64,000 nucleotides of DNA from contig DAITAZ010000003.1 in NCBI GenBank assembly GCA_036824045.1, positions 62,001 to 126,000 of the forward strand, given 5' to 3'. The notes under the pieces are model-generated. The model was given only the letters and a program-made list of their open reading frames with translations, was not told the origin of the DNA and ran no database searches. This document shows, in pieces, positions 16,346-25,932 of this stretch (position 1 is the stretch's first letter; each line of letters begins with the position of its first letter). The position numbers and the translations under genes are program-made. This DNA comes from DAITAZ01 sp036824045 (GTDB lineage Bacteria; Pseudomonadota; Gammaproteobacteria; Burkholderiales; Rhodocyclaceae).

Positions 16346-17101
16346 ATGTCCACGATGCGTGAAATGCTGGAGGCTGGTGTCCACTTCGGCCATCAGACCC
16401 GTTTTTGGAACCCGAAGATGGCTTCGTACATCTTTGGTGCCCGCAACAAGATTCATATCATCAACCTGGAAAAGACGGTTGTTAAGTACCAGGATGCGAT
16501 GAACTTCATCCGGCGCTTGTCCGCCAACAAGGGTTCCATTCTGTTCGTGGGTACCAAGCGTCAGGCGCGCGAGATTGTGGCCGAGGAGGCTCGTCGTGCC
16601 GGTGCGCCATTCGTGGATGAGCGGTGGCTGGGCGGCATGCTCACCAACTTCAAGACGGTCAAGCAGTCCATCAAGCGACTGAAGGATATGGAACAGATGG
16701 CCGAGGATGGTTCCTTGGAGCGTCTGGGTAAAAAAGAAGCGCTGATGAAGCAGCGGGAGTTGGGCAAGCTGCAGAAGAGCCTTGGTGGGATCAAGGACAT
16801 GGGTGGCCTTCCGGATGCCCTCTTCGTGATTGATGTGGGCTACCACAAGATTGCCGTCACCGAGGCGAACAAGCTGGGGATTCCGGTGATCGCGGTAGTT
16901 GATACCAATCACTCTCCGGATGGCGTTGACTATGTCATCCCTGGTAACGACGATTCCAGCCGTGCGATCCGTCTGTACTCCCGCGGCGTGGCTGACGCGA
17001 TTCTCGAGGGCCGTAACCAGGCCGTGCAGGAGATCGTTGCTGCTGCAGGTGATGAATTCGTCGAGGTTCAGGAAGAGGCGGCTGGCGAAAACGCGGCCTG
17101 A
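16346..17101 (+). CDS. rpsB: 30S ribosomal protein S2
   Basis: S2 is a component of the small ribosomal subunit. The 251-residue protein starts STMREMLEAGVHFGHQTRFW and contains the family motifs FVGTKRQARE, VDERWLGGMLTN and DTNHSPDGVDYVIPGNDD. The C-terminal acidic tail is normal. It opens the long plus-strand superoperon and is followed by tsf after an attenuator-like hairpin. Confidence 0.98.
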   Translation: MSTMREMLEAGVHFGHQTRFWNPKMASYIFGARNKIHIINLEKTVVKYQDAMNFIRRLSANKGSILFVGTKRQAREIVAEEARRAGAPFVDERWLGGMLTNFKTVKQSIKRLKDMEQMAEDGSLERLGKKEALMKQRELGKLQKSLGGIKDMGGLPDALFVIDVGYHKIAVTEANKLGIPVIAVVDTNHSPDGVDYVIPGNDDSSRAIRLYSRGVADAILEGRNQAVQEIVAAAGDEFVEVQEEAAGENAA

Positions 17102-17118
17102 TCCTTTTTGACTTGATC

Positions 17119-17147
17119 GGGGTGGCCACTTGCGGCCACCCCGTTTT
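17119..17147 (+). terminator. Attenuator-like hairpin between rpsB and tsf
   Basis: GGGGTGGCC (17119-17127) pairs perfectly with GGCCACCCC (17134-17142), followed by GTTTTC. The short T tract suggests partial termination, which would raise S2 over downstream products while allowing read-through to tsf. Confidence 0.65.
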
Positions 17148-17187
17148 CTATTTGTTGATTGATCAAATCTTGTTGCTGGGAGCGAAC

Positions 17188-18081
17188 ATGGCGGCTATTA
17201 CCGCAGGCATGGTCAAGGAACTGCGTGAGAAAACCGATGCGCCGATGATGGAGTGCAAAAAGGCGCTCACGGAGGCGGATGGCGATATGGCCAAGGCCGA
17301 GGAGATTCTGCGCGTCAAGCTTGGAAACAAGGCGAGCAAGGCGGCATCGCGTGTAACTGCCGAGGGCGTGGTGGGTATCTATATTTCGGCGGACGGAACG
17401 CTTGGCGCAATGATTGAGCTCAATTGCGAGACTGACTTCGTCGCCAAGAATGACGATTTCCTTGGATTCTCCCGCCGCCTGGCTGAAATGGTTGCGGTTC
17501 AGAATCCTGTCGACGTGGTAGCCCTCTCCGCTATGGAGTTGGATGGGGCGACGGTCGAGGCAACGCGTACCGCGCTGGTTGGCAAGATCGGAGAAAACAT
17601 CTCTCTGCGCCGTTTCGTGCGGATTGCTGCCGCTGGCAAACTCACCAGTTACGTGCACGGCGGATCCAAAATCGGCGTTTTGGTCGATCTGGTTGGCGGG
17701 GACGAGCAGATGGCCAAGGATTTGGCCATGCATATTGCTGCCAACAAACCCAAGGCGCTGGATGCTTCGGGTGTTCCGGCCGAACTGATTGAAACCGAAC
17801 GGCGAATTGCGTCCGAAAAAGCGGCTGAATCCGGCAAGCCTGCCAACATTGTTGAGAAGATGGTTGAAGGCTCCGTTCAGAAGTACCTCAAGGAGGTTAC
17901 GCTGCTTGGTCAGCCCTTCGTGAAAGACGACAAGCAGACGGTGGAACAATTGCTCAAATCCCGCTCCGCCAAGGTGGATCAGTTTGCCCTCTATCTGGTG
18001 GGTGAAGGGATCGAGAAGAAGCAGTCGGATTTTGCCGCCGAGGTGGCTGCTCAGGCTGCCGCGGCTGCTGCCAACAACTGA
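17188..18081 (+). CDS. tsf: Elongation factor Ts
   Basis: EF-Ts recycles EF-Tu by GDP release. The N-terminus has the signature VKELREKTDAPMMECKKAL and the TDFVAKNDDF motif that contacts EF-Tu lies near residue 80. The 297-residue length matches the E. coli-type protein with a dimerisation region. The ATG at 17188 gives the standard N-terminus MAAITAGMVKELR; an upstream in-frame start at 17113 would run through the attenuator hairpin and is not believable. Confidence 0.98.
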   Translation: MAAITAGMVKELREKTDAPMMECKKALTEADGDMAKAEEILRVKLGNKASKAASRVTAEGVVGIYISADGTLGAMIELNCETDFVAKNDDFLGFSRRLAEMVAVQNPVDVVALSAMELDGATVEATRTALVGKIGENISLRRFVRIAAAGKLTSYVHGGSKIGVLVDLVGGDEQMAKDLAMHIAANKPKALDASGVPAELIETERRIASEKAAESGKPANIVEKMVEGSVQKYLKEVTLLGQPFVKDDKQTVEQLLKSRSAKVDQFALYLVGEGIEKKQSDFAAEVAAQAAAAAANN

Positions 18082-18096
18082 ACGGAGCCCTCTCTG

Positions 18097-18816
18097 ATGC
18101 CCCATTCCGCCGCTTACAAGAGAATTCTGCTCAAGCTCTCAGGGGAGGCCCTGATGGGGGATACCCCCTATGGTATCGACCAGACGGTGTTGTCCCGCAT
18201 TGTCGGGGAGATCGCTGAGGTGACCAGGTTGGGGGTCGAGGTGGGCGTCGTGATTGGTGGCGGGAATATTTTTCGGGGTATGGCTGGAGCGGCCTCGGGC
18301 ATGGATCGCGCCACTGCTGACTACATGGGCATGCTGGCGACGGTCATGAATGCGATGGCCTTGTCCGACGCGATGCGGGGGGCAGGCGTCAACAGCCGTG
18401 TCCAGTCAGCCCTGAATATCGAGCAGGTGGTGGAGCCCTATATCAGGGGGAAGGCAATCCGCTATCTGGAGGAAGGGAAGGTGGTGGTGTTCGGTGCGGG
18501 AACGGGTAATCCGTTCTTCACGACGGATACCGCTGCCGCCCTGCGGGGGTCAGAGATTGGGGCTGAGTTGGTGATCAAGGCCACAAAGGTGGATGGAGTC
18601 TATACTGCTGACCCGAAGAAGGATCCGGACGCGCAGCGTTTCAGCCGGATTTCCTTTGATGAGGCGATCTCCCGCAATTTGAAAGTCATGGATGCCACTG
18701 CATTCGCGCTCTGTCGGGATCAGCGGCTTCCAATCAACGTATTCAACATCTTCAAGACCGGCGCCTTGAAGCGCGTGGTGCAAGGTCTGGAAGAAGGAAC
18801 TCTCGTACATTGTTGA
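18097..18816 (+). CDS. pyrH: Uridylate (UMP) kinase
   Basis: The hexameric bacterial enzyme phosphorylates UMP to UDP with ATP. The 239-residue protein belongs to the amino-acid kinase fold, with KLSGEALMG at the N-terminus, GGGNIFRG for phosphate binding, and ATKVDGVYTADPKKDP toward the C-terminus. It lies 15 bp after tsf, and frr begins 7 bp downstream. Confidence 0.98.
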   Translation: MPHSAAYKRILLKLSGEALMGDTPYGIDQTVLSRIVGEIAEVTRLGVEVGVVIGGGNIFRGMAGAASGMDRATADYMGMLATVMNAMALSDAMRGAGVNSRVQSALNIEQVVEPYIRGKAIRYLEEGKVVVFGAGTGNPFFTTDTAAALRGSEIGAELVIKATKVDGVYTADPKKDPDAQRFSRISFDEAISRNLKVMDATAFALCRDQRLPINVFNIFKTGALKRVVQGLEEGTLVHC

Positions 18817-18823
18817 GGTGCCC

Positions 18824-19381
18824 ATGATCCCAGAACTCAAGAAGTCCACCGAGCAACGGATGCAGAAGTCTCTTGAGGCCCTGAAGACGGACCTGACGAA
18901 GATTCGAACCGGGCGAGCGCACACGGGGCTGCTGGATCACATCCACGTGGATTACTACGGCTCCGATGTGCCCATTAATCAGGTGGCGAACATCACCTTG
19001 ATCGATGCCCGGACGATCGGTGTTGCGCCGTGGGAAAAGAAATTGATCCAGGCCGTGGAGAAGGCAATCCGCGATTCCGATTTGGGGCTGAATCCCGCGA
19101 ACATGGGTGAAACAATACGGGTTCCGATGCCTCCTCTGACGGAGGAGCGCAGGCGCGAACTGACCAAGGTGGTGCGGCACGAGGGCGAAGTCGCCCGGGT
19201 CGCCATTCGCAATTTGCGCCGGGATGCCAATAATTCACTGAAAGATGCCGTGAAGGCTAAGACAATCTCTGAGGACGAAGAACGTCGTGCTCAGGAAGAT
19301 GTGCAAAAACTGACCGACAAGTACGTTGCCGAGGTGGACAAGATGCTGGCCACCAAGGAAGCCGAGCTGATGCAGGTCTGA
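18824..19381 (+). CDS. frr: Ribosome recycling factor
   Basis: RRF splits post-termination ribosomes together with EF-G. The chosen ATG at 18824 gives 185 residues, the same as E. coli RRF, and a GAGGTG site lies just upstream. The core motifs TDLTKIRTGRA and the C-terminal three-helix segment with KVVRHEGEVARVAIRNLRRD are intact. A GTG two codons upstream is a weaker start. Confidence 0.97.
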   Translation: MIPELKKSTEQRMQKSLEALKTDLTKIRTGRAHTGLLDHIHVDYYGSDVPINQVANITLIDARTIGVAPWEKKLIQAVEKAIRDSDLGLNPANMGETIRVPMPPLTEERRRELTKVVRHEGEVARVAIRNLRRDANNSLKDAVKAKTISEDEERRAQEDVQKLTDKYVAEVDKMLATKEAELMQV

Positions 19382-19422
19382 TCGGCACGGGGCTGTAAAT
19401 TCCGGCCAATTGCTCGCTAATT

Positions 19423-20226
19423 ATGGTATTTGCCAGTTCGACTCGAGACATTCCAACTGCGCGGGACATGCCGCAGCATGTGGCGATCATCATGGATGGG
19501 AATGGTCGCTGGGCCAAGCGAAGATTCCTGCCGCGGGTGGCGGGCCATAAGCGGGGTGTCGAGACGGTTCGTCAGATCACCAACGCATGTATTGACCGAG
19601 GCATCCCCTATCTGACTTTGTTCGCTTTCAGTTCGGAGAACTGGCGGCGACCGGTGGATGAAGTTTCATTCCTGATGCAGTTGTTCGTTCGTGCGCTGGA
19701 AGACGAGATCGTTCGGATGCACGCGAACGGTATTCGCTTTCGTGCAATTGGTGATCTCAGCCGTTTCGAACCGCGATTGGTGGACCTGATCGTTCATGCC
19801 CAATCGCTGACCGAGAACAATGATCGTCTAAATCTCACCATCGCAGCCAATTACGGGGGGCGGTGGGACATCCTTCAGGCCATGCATCGGATGTTGGAAG
19901 AGAACCCGGAAAAGCGTGCCGGGTTTCAGGAGGCCGATCTGGAGCCGTACTTTTCTCTGAACTTCGGACCTGAGCCTGATTTGTTTATCCGCACGGGCGG
20001 TGAGCAACGGATCAGCAATTTCCTCCTCTGGCAGTTGGCCTATACGGAGCTCTATTTCACCGACACTCTTTGGCCGGAGTTTGGCCCTGAAGCGTTTGGC
20101 AAGGCGCTCGAGTCATTTCGTGGCAGGGAGCGGCGGTTTGGCCGAACGAGTGAACAGTTGGTGGGTTCTTCAACGCGAGCCGATACACCATCTTCAGGCT
20201 CCAGCGGCGTAGTCAAGCATGCTTAG
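19423..20226 (+). CDS. uppS: Undecaprenyl diphosphate synthase (cis-prenyltransferase)
   Basis: The enzyme condenses isopentenyl units onto farnesyl diphosphate to make the C55 lipid carrier for peptidoglycan and O-antigen. The diphosphate-binding motif IIMDGNGRWAK lies near residue 22, with FSSENWRRP in the middle and the C-terminal DLFIRTGGEQRISNFLLWQ and YTELYFTDTLWP. The length of 267 residues includes a Ser-rich tail beyond the catalytic core. Its 3' end overlaps cdsA by eight bases. Confidence 0.96.
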   Translation: MVFASSTRDIPTARDMPQHVAIIMDGNGRWAKRRFLPRVAGHKRGVETVRQITNACIDRGIPYLTLFAFSSENWRRPVDEVSFLMQLFVRALEDEIVRMHANGIRFRAIGDLSRFEPRLVDLIVHAQSLTENNDRLNLTIAANYGGRWDILQAMHRMLEENPEKRAGFQEADLEPYFSLNFGPEPDLFIRTGGEQRISNFLLWQLAYTELYFTDTLWPEFGPEAFGKALESFRGRERRFGRTSEQLVGSSTRADTPSSGSSGVVKHA

Positions 20227-21046
20227 AGCGCGGATTCTGACCGCGCTCGCTCTTCTCTTCGCACTTCTCGCGGTTCTGTTCTTCGCCCCTTGGTGGGGAT
20301 GGCTGGCGTTCCTGGGTGTGATTGCCTTTGGTGCCGGGTGGGAGTGGGTCGGACTGATGCATGGGCCATCGGATGCGAAGGGTGCGCGCTGGGCCTTTGG
20401 TTCGTTCCTGGCAATCCTGATTGCGTTGTGTGGACTTGGCCGCTGGGAAGGGCTGACGGGTGTCTTCCCGGCAGGAATCTTCGCGATTTCGGTTTTGTTC
20501 TGGTTGCTGTTAGTGCCCAATTGGCTGCGGAGGAAATGGGTGCTTCCTGCAGGTCTTTCAGGTTACGCGATGGGAGTCGTGGTCTGCGCACCAGCGATTC
20601 TCGCGTTATTGGTCATACGTGCCCAAGGACCGTGGGTATTGCTGGCGGTTCTGGCCGCGGTGTGGATGGCAGACATCGCCGCCTTTTTCGCCGGGCGCCG
20701 TTTCGGGAAGAGGAAGCTAGCGCCGGAAATCAGCCCGGGCAAGTCTTGGGAAGGGGTTTTTGGGGCGATGGCGGCGGTCGCGATCTACTGTCTAGTGGTG
20801 GCGGCAATCGCGGGGATGGAACTTGCCTCTCCGTTACACGTGCTGGGGGTGCTCGTGGCCAGCCTCGTCTTCGTTGGGCTGAGCGTTGAGGGAGATCTTT
20901 TCGAGTCCATGCTCAAGCGGAAAGCAGGGTTGAAGGACAGTGGAGCCCTTTTGCCGGGGCATGGAGGAATCCTTGACCGAGTGGATAGTCTGACGTCCAC
21001 CCTGCCTGTCGTTGCCTTGGCCATCCTGGTGCATCGCTCGCTATGA
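20219..21046 (+). CDS. cdsA: Phosphatidate cytidylyltransferase
   Basis: This inner-membrane enzyme makes CDP-diacylglycerol from phosphatidate and CTP, the branch point for phospholipids. The 275-residue protein has about seven or eight membrane segments. The C-terminal signature covers SPGKSWEGVFGAM and later GDLFESMLKR and LPGHGGILDRVDSL. It overlaps uppS upstream and dxr downstream (ATGA), showing tight translational coupling. Confidence 0.95.
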   Translation: MLRARILTALALLFALLAVLFFAPWWGWLAFLGVIAFGAGWEWVGLMHGPSDAKGARWAFGSFLAILIALCGLGRWEGLTGVFPAGIFAISVLFWLLLVPNWLRRKWVLPAGLSGYAMGVVVCAPAILALLVIRAQGPWVLLAVLAAVWMADIAAFFAGRRFGKRKLAPEISPGKSWEGVFGAMAAVAIYCLVVAAIAGMELASPLHVLGVLVASLVFVGLSVEGDLFESMLKRKAGLKDSGALLPGHGGILDRVDSLTSTLPVVALAILVHRSL

Positions 21047-22248
21047 CTCGAGTCTCGATTGAACGGCCCAAGCGGCTTTGCCTACTTGGAGCAACCGGAT
21101 CGATCGGCCGGTCGACGCTCGATGTCGTTGGCCGGCATCCGGAACGTTTTCAGGTGGTCGCCCTGACCGGGCATACCCAGGCTGAGCTGCTCGCTGAGCA
21201 ATGCCGACGTTTTCGTCCCGAGTATGTAGTCGTAGGCGATTCGGCTACAGCGGCGTTGGTGAGGGATCGACTACGGGCTGCAAGCGTTGCGACGGAGGTT
21301 TTGTCCGGGCGGGAAGCTTTGGTGCGTGTAGCGTGTTTGCCGGATGTGGATTGCGTGGTCGCTGCAATCGTGGGCGCGGCGGGCTTGCCAGCTACGTTCG
21401 CCGCAGTGGAGGCTGGGAAAGATATCCTGCTCGCCAACAAGGAATCGCTGGTCGTGGCCGGAGAATTGTTCATGGCGGCTGCGCGTAGATCCGGCAGTCA
21501 GGTGTTGCCCGTGGACAGTGAGCACAACGCCATCTTCCAGTGTTTGCCTGACGGGGCAAGGGGAGGGCTGGAACAGGCTGGTGTAACGCGCTTGCTTCTT
21601 ACTGCCTCCGGTGGGCCTTTTCGCACTCGGCCATTGATGTCCTTCGGGAGCATTACTCCCGAAGAGGCGTGTGCTCATCCCAATTGGTCGATGGGCAGGA
21701 AGATTTCGGTCGATTCTGCAACGATGATGAACAAGGGGCTCGAGGTGATCGAGGCCCGCTGGTTGTTCGATGCAGCACCAGAGGCGATTCAGGTGGTCAT
21801 CCATCCTCAGAGCGTGGTCCATTCACTGGTGCAGTACCGGGATGGTTCAGTGCTCGCGCAATTGGGGAATCCTGACATGCGGACGCCGATTGCAAATGCG
21901 CTGGCGTATCCGGATCGTATTGAGGCTGGGGTGGCGTCCCTGGATCTGTTTCAAATTGGAAAGTTGGACTTTGAGAGGCCGGATCATGCCCGCTTCCCCT
22001 GCTTGGGGCTGGCTTACCAGGCGCTCGAGGCGGGGCAGTCAGCACCTGCGATATTGAACGCAGCCAACGAGGTTGCAGTAGAGGCGTTTTTGCTGGGGCA
22101 GATTTCCTTTGTAGCCATTGCAAGCCTGATAAGGGATGTGCTCGATAAGCGCCCTGGCGAGTTCTGCGGCTCCATCGACGCCCTGATGGAAGCAGACAGG
22201 CAAGCCCGGGAGGCTGCATGGTCCTGGGTCCGAGCCAATGGAAGGTGA
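21043..22248 (+). CDS. dxr: 1-deoxy-D-xylulose-5-phosphate reductoisomerase
   Basis: DXR catalyses the committed NADPH-dependent step of the MEP isoprenoid pathway. The cofactor motif LLGATGSIGRSTLDV is at the N-terminus, LANKESLVVAGE follows, and metal and substrate-binding elements include VDSEHNAIFQCL and the flexible loop before NWSMGRKISVDSATMMNKGLE. The 401-residue length is normal. It overlaps cdsA by four bases and sits 3 bp before rseP. Confidence 0.97.
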   Translation: MTRVSIERPKRLCLLGATGSIGRSTLDVVGRHPERFQVVALTGHTQAELLAEQCRRFRPEYVVVGDSATAALVRDRLRAASVATEVLSGREALVRVACLPDVDCVVAAIVGAAGLPATFAAVEAGKDILLANKESLVVAGELFMAAARRSGSQVLPVDSEHNAIFQCLPDGARGGLEQAGVTRLLLTASGGPFRTRPLMSFGSITPEEACAHPNWSMGRKISVDSATMMNKGLEVIEARWLFDAAPEAIQVVIHPQSVVHSLVQYRDGSVLAQLGNPDMRTPIANALAYPDRIEAGVASLDLFQIGKLDFERPDHARFPCLGLAYQALEAGQSAPAILNAANEVAVEAFLLGQISFVAIASLIRDVLDKRPGEFCGSIDALMEADRQAREAAWSWVRANGR

Positions 22249-22251
22249 TTC

Positions 22252-23616
22252 ATGGTTATAGCGTTGTATGCTTTAGCCTTCCTGATTGCGCTCGGCGTAC
22301 TCATTGTGGTGCACGAGTTGGGCCACTATGGCGCCGCCCGCCTGTGCGGAGTTCGGGTCCTGCGATTCTCGGTGGGATTCGGAAGAGTTCTGGTTCGCCG
22401 CCAGAAGTCTGCGGAAGCTACCGAATGGGTTCTTTCGGCATTTCCCCTTGGCGGTTACGTCAGGATGCTGGACGAAAGGGAGGGAGCGGTTCCTCACCAT
22501 CAACTGGGCGAAGCATTCAACCGCAAGCCGCTGCACCAGAGGGCATTCGTTGTCGCTGCAGGTCCATTGTCCAATCTGCTCTTCGCCGTGTTCTTGTACT
22601 TCGTCCTCTTCGTTCATGGCGTGGATGAGGTGCGACCAATACTGGCCGCGCCCCCAGCGCAATCTCCTGCATTTTTGGCGGGGCTGCAGGAGCAGGACCT
22701 GGTGCGTACGGTGGATGATCGGGAAATTCGCACTTGGTCGGAGTTCCGCTGGGAGGTGTTACGTGCCCAAGTGGATCGCCGGGACATCGGCATCGGTGTC
22801 GAGTCTGCTGGTGGCGTCCAAGTCGAAAGGCGCTTGTCTTTGGTCGAGCGGCGGGGCGATCCTGTATCCGCTGATTCTTTGGCAGAGCTGGGTATCAAAT
22901 TGTATCGCCCAGCAATGCCGCCCGTGATTGGCAGGGTGCTGCCGGCGTCCGTTGCCGAAGCGTCCGGGTTGCGCAATGGGGACAGGATACTGAGCATCAA
23001 CGACCACTTGGTCTCGTCCTGGCAGGAAGTCGTCTCAGAAATAGGGAACTCTGCAGGCAGACCATTGCTACTCAGGCTCTCGCGAGGCGGGGGGGAGGTC
23101 ACTCTTTCAGTCATCCCACAGGAAGTGGTTGAGCGCGGGCAGAAGGCTGGCAGAATCGGTGTGGCGCCGGACCTGAGCTTGATTGACCAATCGCGCCTGG
23201 TTGTTTCTGTAAGCTATGGCCCGGTCGATGCATTGGTAAAAGCTGCCCGGCAGACGTGGGAGACCGCGATTTTCAGTCTCTCCTCCCTTTGGCGCATGGT
23301 TGCCGGCGACATATCTTGGAAAAACCTCAGCGGTCCGGTGACAATAGCCGACTATGCAGGACAGTCTGCCAGACTCGGTCTGGCGTACTATCTGAAGTTT
23401 CTTGCATTGATCAGTATCAGTCTGGGTGTCCTTAACCTTTTGCCGATACCGGTTCTTGACGGCGGGCATCTGATGTATTATTTGATAGAAGGCATTAAAG
23501 GAAGCCCAGTGTCTCAGCGCGCCATGGAGATTGGGCAACAGGTTGGGTTGGCCTTATTAGTTTCCCTCATGGCATTCGCCTTCTATAACGATATTAATCG
23601 CCTTATTTCAAGTTGA
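22252..23616 (+). CDS. rseP: Site-2 intramembrane zinc protease RseP
   Basis: RseP cleaves the anti-sigma factor RseA within the membrane to activate sigma-E and clears signal peptides. The first membrane segment carries the zinc motif HELGH in VVHELGHYGAARL. Two PDZ domains occupy about residues 115-185 and 215-280. The third zinc ligand lies in the late NLLPIPVLDGGHL motif. The 454-residue length is normal. It is placed between dxr and bamA, as in many proteobacteria. Confidence 0.96.
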   Translation: MVIALYALAFLIALGVLIVVHELGHYGAARLCGVRVLRFSVGFGRVLVRRQKSAEATEWVLSAFPLGGYVRMLDEREGAVPHHQLGEAFNRKPLHQRAFVVAAGPLSNLLFAVFLYFVLFVHGVDEVRPILAAPPAQSPAFLAGLQEQDLVRTVDDREIRTWSEFRWEVLRAQVDRRDIGIGVESAGGVQVERRLSLVERRGDPVSADSLAELGIKLYRPAMPPVIGRVLPASVAEASGLRNGDRILSINDHLVSSWQEVVSEIGNSAGRPLLLRLSRGGGEVTLSVIPQEVVERGQKAGRIGVAPDLSLIDQSRLVVSVSYGPVDALVKAARQTWETAIFSLSSLWRMVAGDISWKNLSGPVTIADYAGQSARLGLAYYLKFLALISISLGVLNLLPIPVLDGGHLMYYLIEGIKGSPVSQRAMEIGQQVGLALLVSLMAFAFYNDINRLISS

Positions 23617-23620
23617 CAAA

Positions 23621-25903
23621 ATGATCCGAAACATTTTGGGTGGTGCCGGTTTGTTGTTCCTGCTCTCACCGGCTGCCTTCGCATTTGATCCGTTTGTGGT
23701 GAAAGATATTCGTGTCGAAGGCATTCAGCGTACTGAGGCGGGGACCGTATTCGGATACCTTCCTGTCAAAGTCGGCGAGACTTTTAATGACGATAAAGCT
23801 GCCGATGCCATCAAGAGCCTTTTTGCAACGGGGTTCTTCAAGGATGTACGCATAGAAGTTGAAAATGGCGTGCTGGTGGTCATCGTTGAGGAGCGGCCAG
23901 CAATTGCGTCAATCGATTTTGTCGGAATGACAGAGTTTGACAAGGATGGGTTGAAGAAAGGGCTGCGTGAGATTGGTCTCGCCGAGTCACGAATTTTCGA
24001 CAAATCTATGCTTGACAAGGCGGAGCAAGAGCTCAAGCGCCAATATCTCACCAAAGGAAAGTATGGAGTCAGTATTGCTACGACCGTGACCCCATTGGAG
24101 CGGAACCGGGTGGCAATCAATTTCACGATTGATGAAGGTGAAGTTGCCAAGATTCGGCAGATCAACATCGTTGGCAATCAGGCTTTCAAAGAGTCTGAAC
24201 TGCTGGATCTGTTCGTGCTCCGTACCCCTGGCATGATGACTTGGTACACCAAGAACGATCAGTATTCGAAGCAAAAGTTGTCAGCCGATATTGAGTCCTT
24301 GAAATCGTACTACTTGAATCGTGGATATCTCGAGTTCAATGTCGATTCAACCCAGGTGTCGATTTCCCCGGACAAGAAAGACATCTACATCACGGTCAGT
24401 GTTACCGAGGGGGATCGGTTCACTGTTTCGGACGTTCGCTTGGCGGGGGATCTGCTCCTTCCGGAAAGTGATCTGAAAAAGCTGGTGGTGCTCAAGCCGG
24501 GAGATGTATTTTCGAGGGAGAAGCTTACCGATACCACCAAGGCGATCGGGGATCGTTTGGCGGTTGAAGGCTATGCGTTTGCAAACGTCAATGCGGCCCC
24601 CGAGATTGACAAAGAGAACAAGAAAGTTGCGTTCACTGTGTTTGTTGATCCCGGGAAGCGGGTGAATGTACGTCGTATCAACGTAGCCGGGAATGCGCGA
24701 ACTCGAGACGAAGTGATTCGTCGAGAGTTCAGACAGATGGAAGGTTCCTGGTACGATTTGGAGCGCATCAACAAGTCGAAGACTCGTATCGACCGCCTAG
24801 GGTTTTTTGATGAAGTCAATATTGAAACGCCAGCGGTTTCCGGTACCACTGATCAGGTTGACGTGAATATTAGCGTCAAGGAGCGGCCGACGGGTTCGCT
24901 GATGGTCGGTGCGGGGTTCTCCAGTTCCGAGAAGTTGGTGTTGACGGGCTCAATCGCCCAAAACAACCTCTTTGGTAGTGGCAACGCAATGACGTTGCAG
25001 GTGAATAGTGGTTCAATCAACAAAGTCTATGCGCTGTCCTTCACCAACCCGTACTTCACCGTAGATGGGGCGAGTGCTGGGTTTGACATTTACAAGCGCA
25101 ATATTGATCCGACTTCTCTTTCGATCGCGAAGTACAAAACGTCATCAACGGGGGCGGGGGTTCGTTACGGCTTGCCAATCGGCGAAGATGACATGCTGAA
25201 TTTCGGGCTTTCGTACGATCGCACTACCGTTGAGACGTACTCGGATAGTCCTCAGAGATACATTGATTTTGTCAATACGTTCGGTAGTAGAACCTCCACC
25301 TTGCTGGGGACGGTGGGTTGGGCGAACGATCAAAGGGATAGTTTCATTTATCCTACCAAGGGTAGCTACAAGCGCGCGACGGGTGAGCTTTCTTTGCCCG
25401 GAGGCACGCTGCGGTTCTATCGCCTGACCTATCAATACCAGCGCTTTTTCCCGCTCAGTCGGGACTACACGCTCATGCTGAACGGCGAGGCGGGTTACGC
25501 AAACGGCTATTCAAACAAGCCGCTACCGTTCTTCAAGAATTATTATGCCGGTGGGATTGGATCGGTCAGGGGGTTCGACACCAGCACGCTGGGGCCGCGG
25601 GATGCGGTGACCGACGAAGCACTGGGTGGTAACCGGCGGTTGATCGGATCAGCGGAGTTCCTGTTCCCCTTCCCTGGGTCTGGACTCGACCGGTCGTTGA
25701 GGCTGGCATGGTTTGTTGACGCCGGCCAAGTGTGGGGGAAGGAGCAACAGATTCGAGTGGGCGATTTGCGCTATAGTACCGGCTTTGCGTTGTCTTGGGC
25801 CTCGCCTATTGGCCCCATGCGCTTCTCTTTGGGGCAGCCGCTCAAGAAAGAGTCCGGCGATCGCCTGCAACGGTTCCAGTTCCAGCTAGGCACCGTGTTT
25901 TGA
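23621..25903 (+). CDS. bamA: Outer membrane protein assembly factor BamA
   Basis: BamA inserts beta-barrel proteins into the outer membrane. The 760-residue precursor begins with a signal peptide ending near AAFAF. Five POTRA domains span about residues 22-420; the first starts VVKDIRVEGIQRTEAGTVF. A 16-strand C-terminal barrel follows, with the conserved lid-loop motif GSVRGFD and a final aromatic residue (LGTVF). Only 4 bp separate it from rseP. Confidence 0.97.
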   Translation: MIRNILGGAGLLFLLSPAAFAFDPFVVKDIRVEGIQRTEAGTVFGYLPVKVGETFNDDKAADAIKSLFATGFFKDVRIEVENGVLVVIVEERPAIASIDFVGMTEFDKDGLKKGLREIGLAESRIFDKSMLDKAEQELKRQYLTKGKYGVSIATTVTPLERNRVAINFTIDEGEVAKIRQINIVGNQAFKESELLDLFVLRTPGMMTWYTKNDQYSKQKLSADIESLKSYYLNRGYLEFNVDSTQVSISPDKKDIYITVSVTEGDRFTVSDVRLAGDLLLPESDLKKLVVLKPGDVFSREKLTDTTKAIGDRLAVEGYAFANVNAAPEIDKENKKVAFTVFVDPGKRVNVRRINVAGNARTRDEVIRREFRQMEGSWYDLERINKSKTRIDRLGFFDEVNIETPAVSGTTDQVDVNISVKERPTGSLMVGAGFSSSEKLVLTGSIAQNNLFGSGNAMTLQVNSGSINKVYALSFTNPYFTVDGASAGFDIYKRNIDPTSLSIAKYKTSSTGAGVRYGLPIGEDDMLNFGLSYDRTTVETYSDSPQRYIDFVNTFGSRTSTLLGTVGWANDQRDSFIYPTKGSYKRATGELSLPGGTLRFYRLTYQYQRFFPLSRDYTLMLNGEAGYANGYSNKPLPFFKNYYAGGIGSVRGFDTSTLGPRDAVTDEALGGNRRLIGSAEFLFPFPGSGLDRSLRLAWFVDAGQVWGKEQQIRVGDLRYSTGFALSWASPIGPMRFSLGQPLKKESGDRLQRFQFQLGTVF

Positions 25904-25932
25904 GAACGCGCTGTTTTCGGAGAGTCAAGTTA

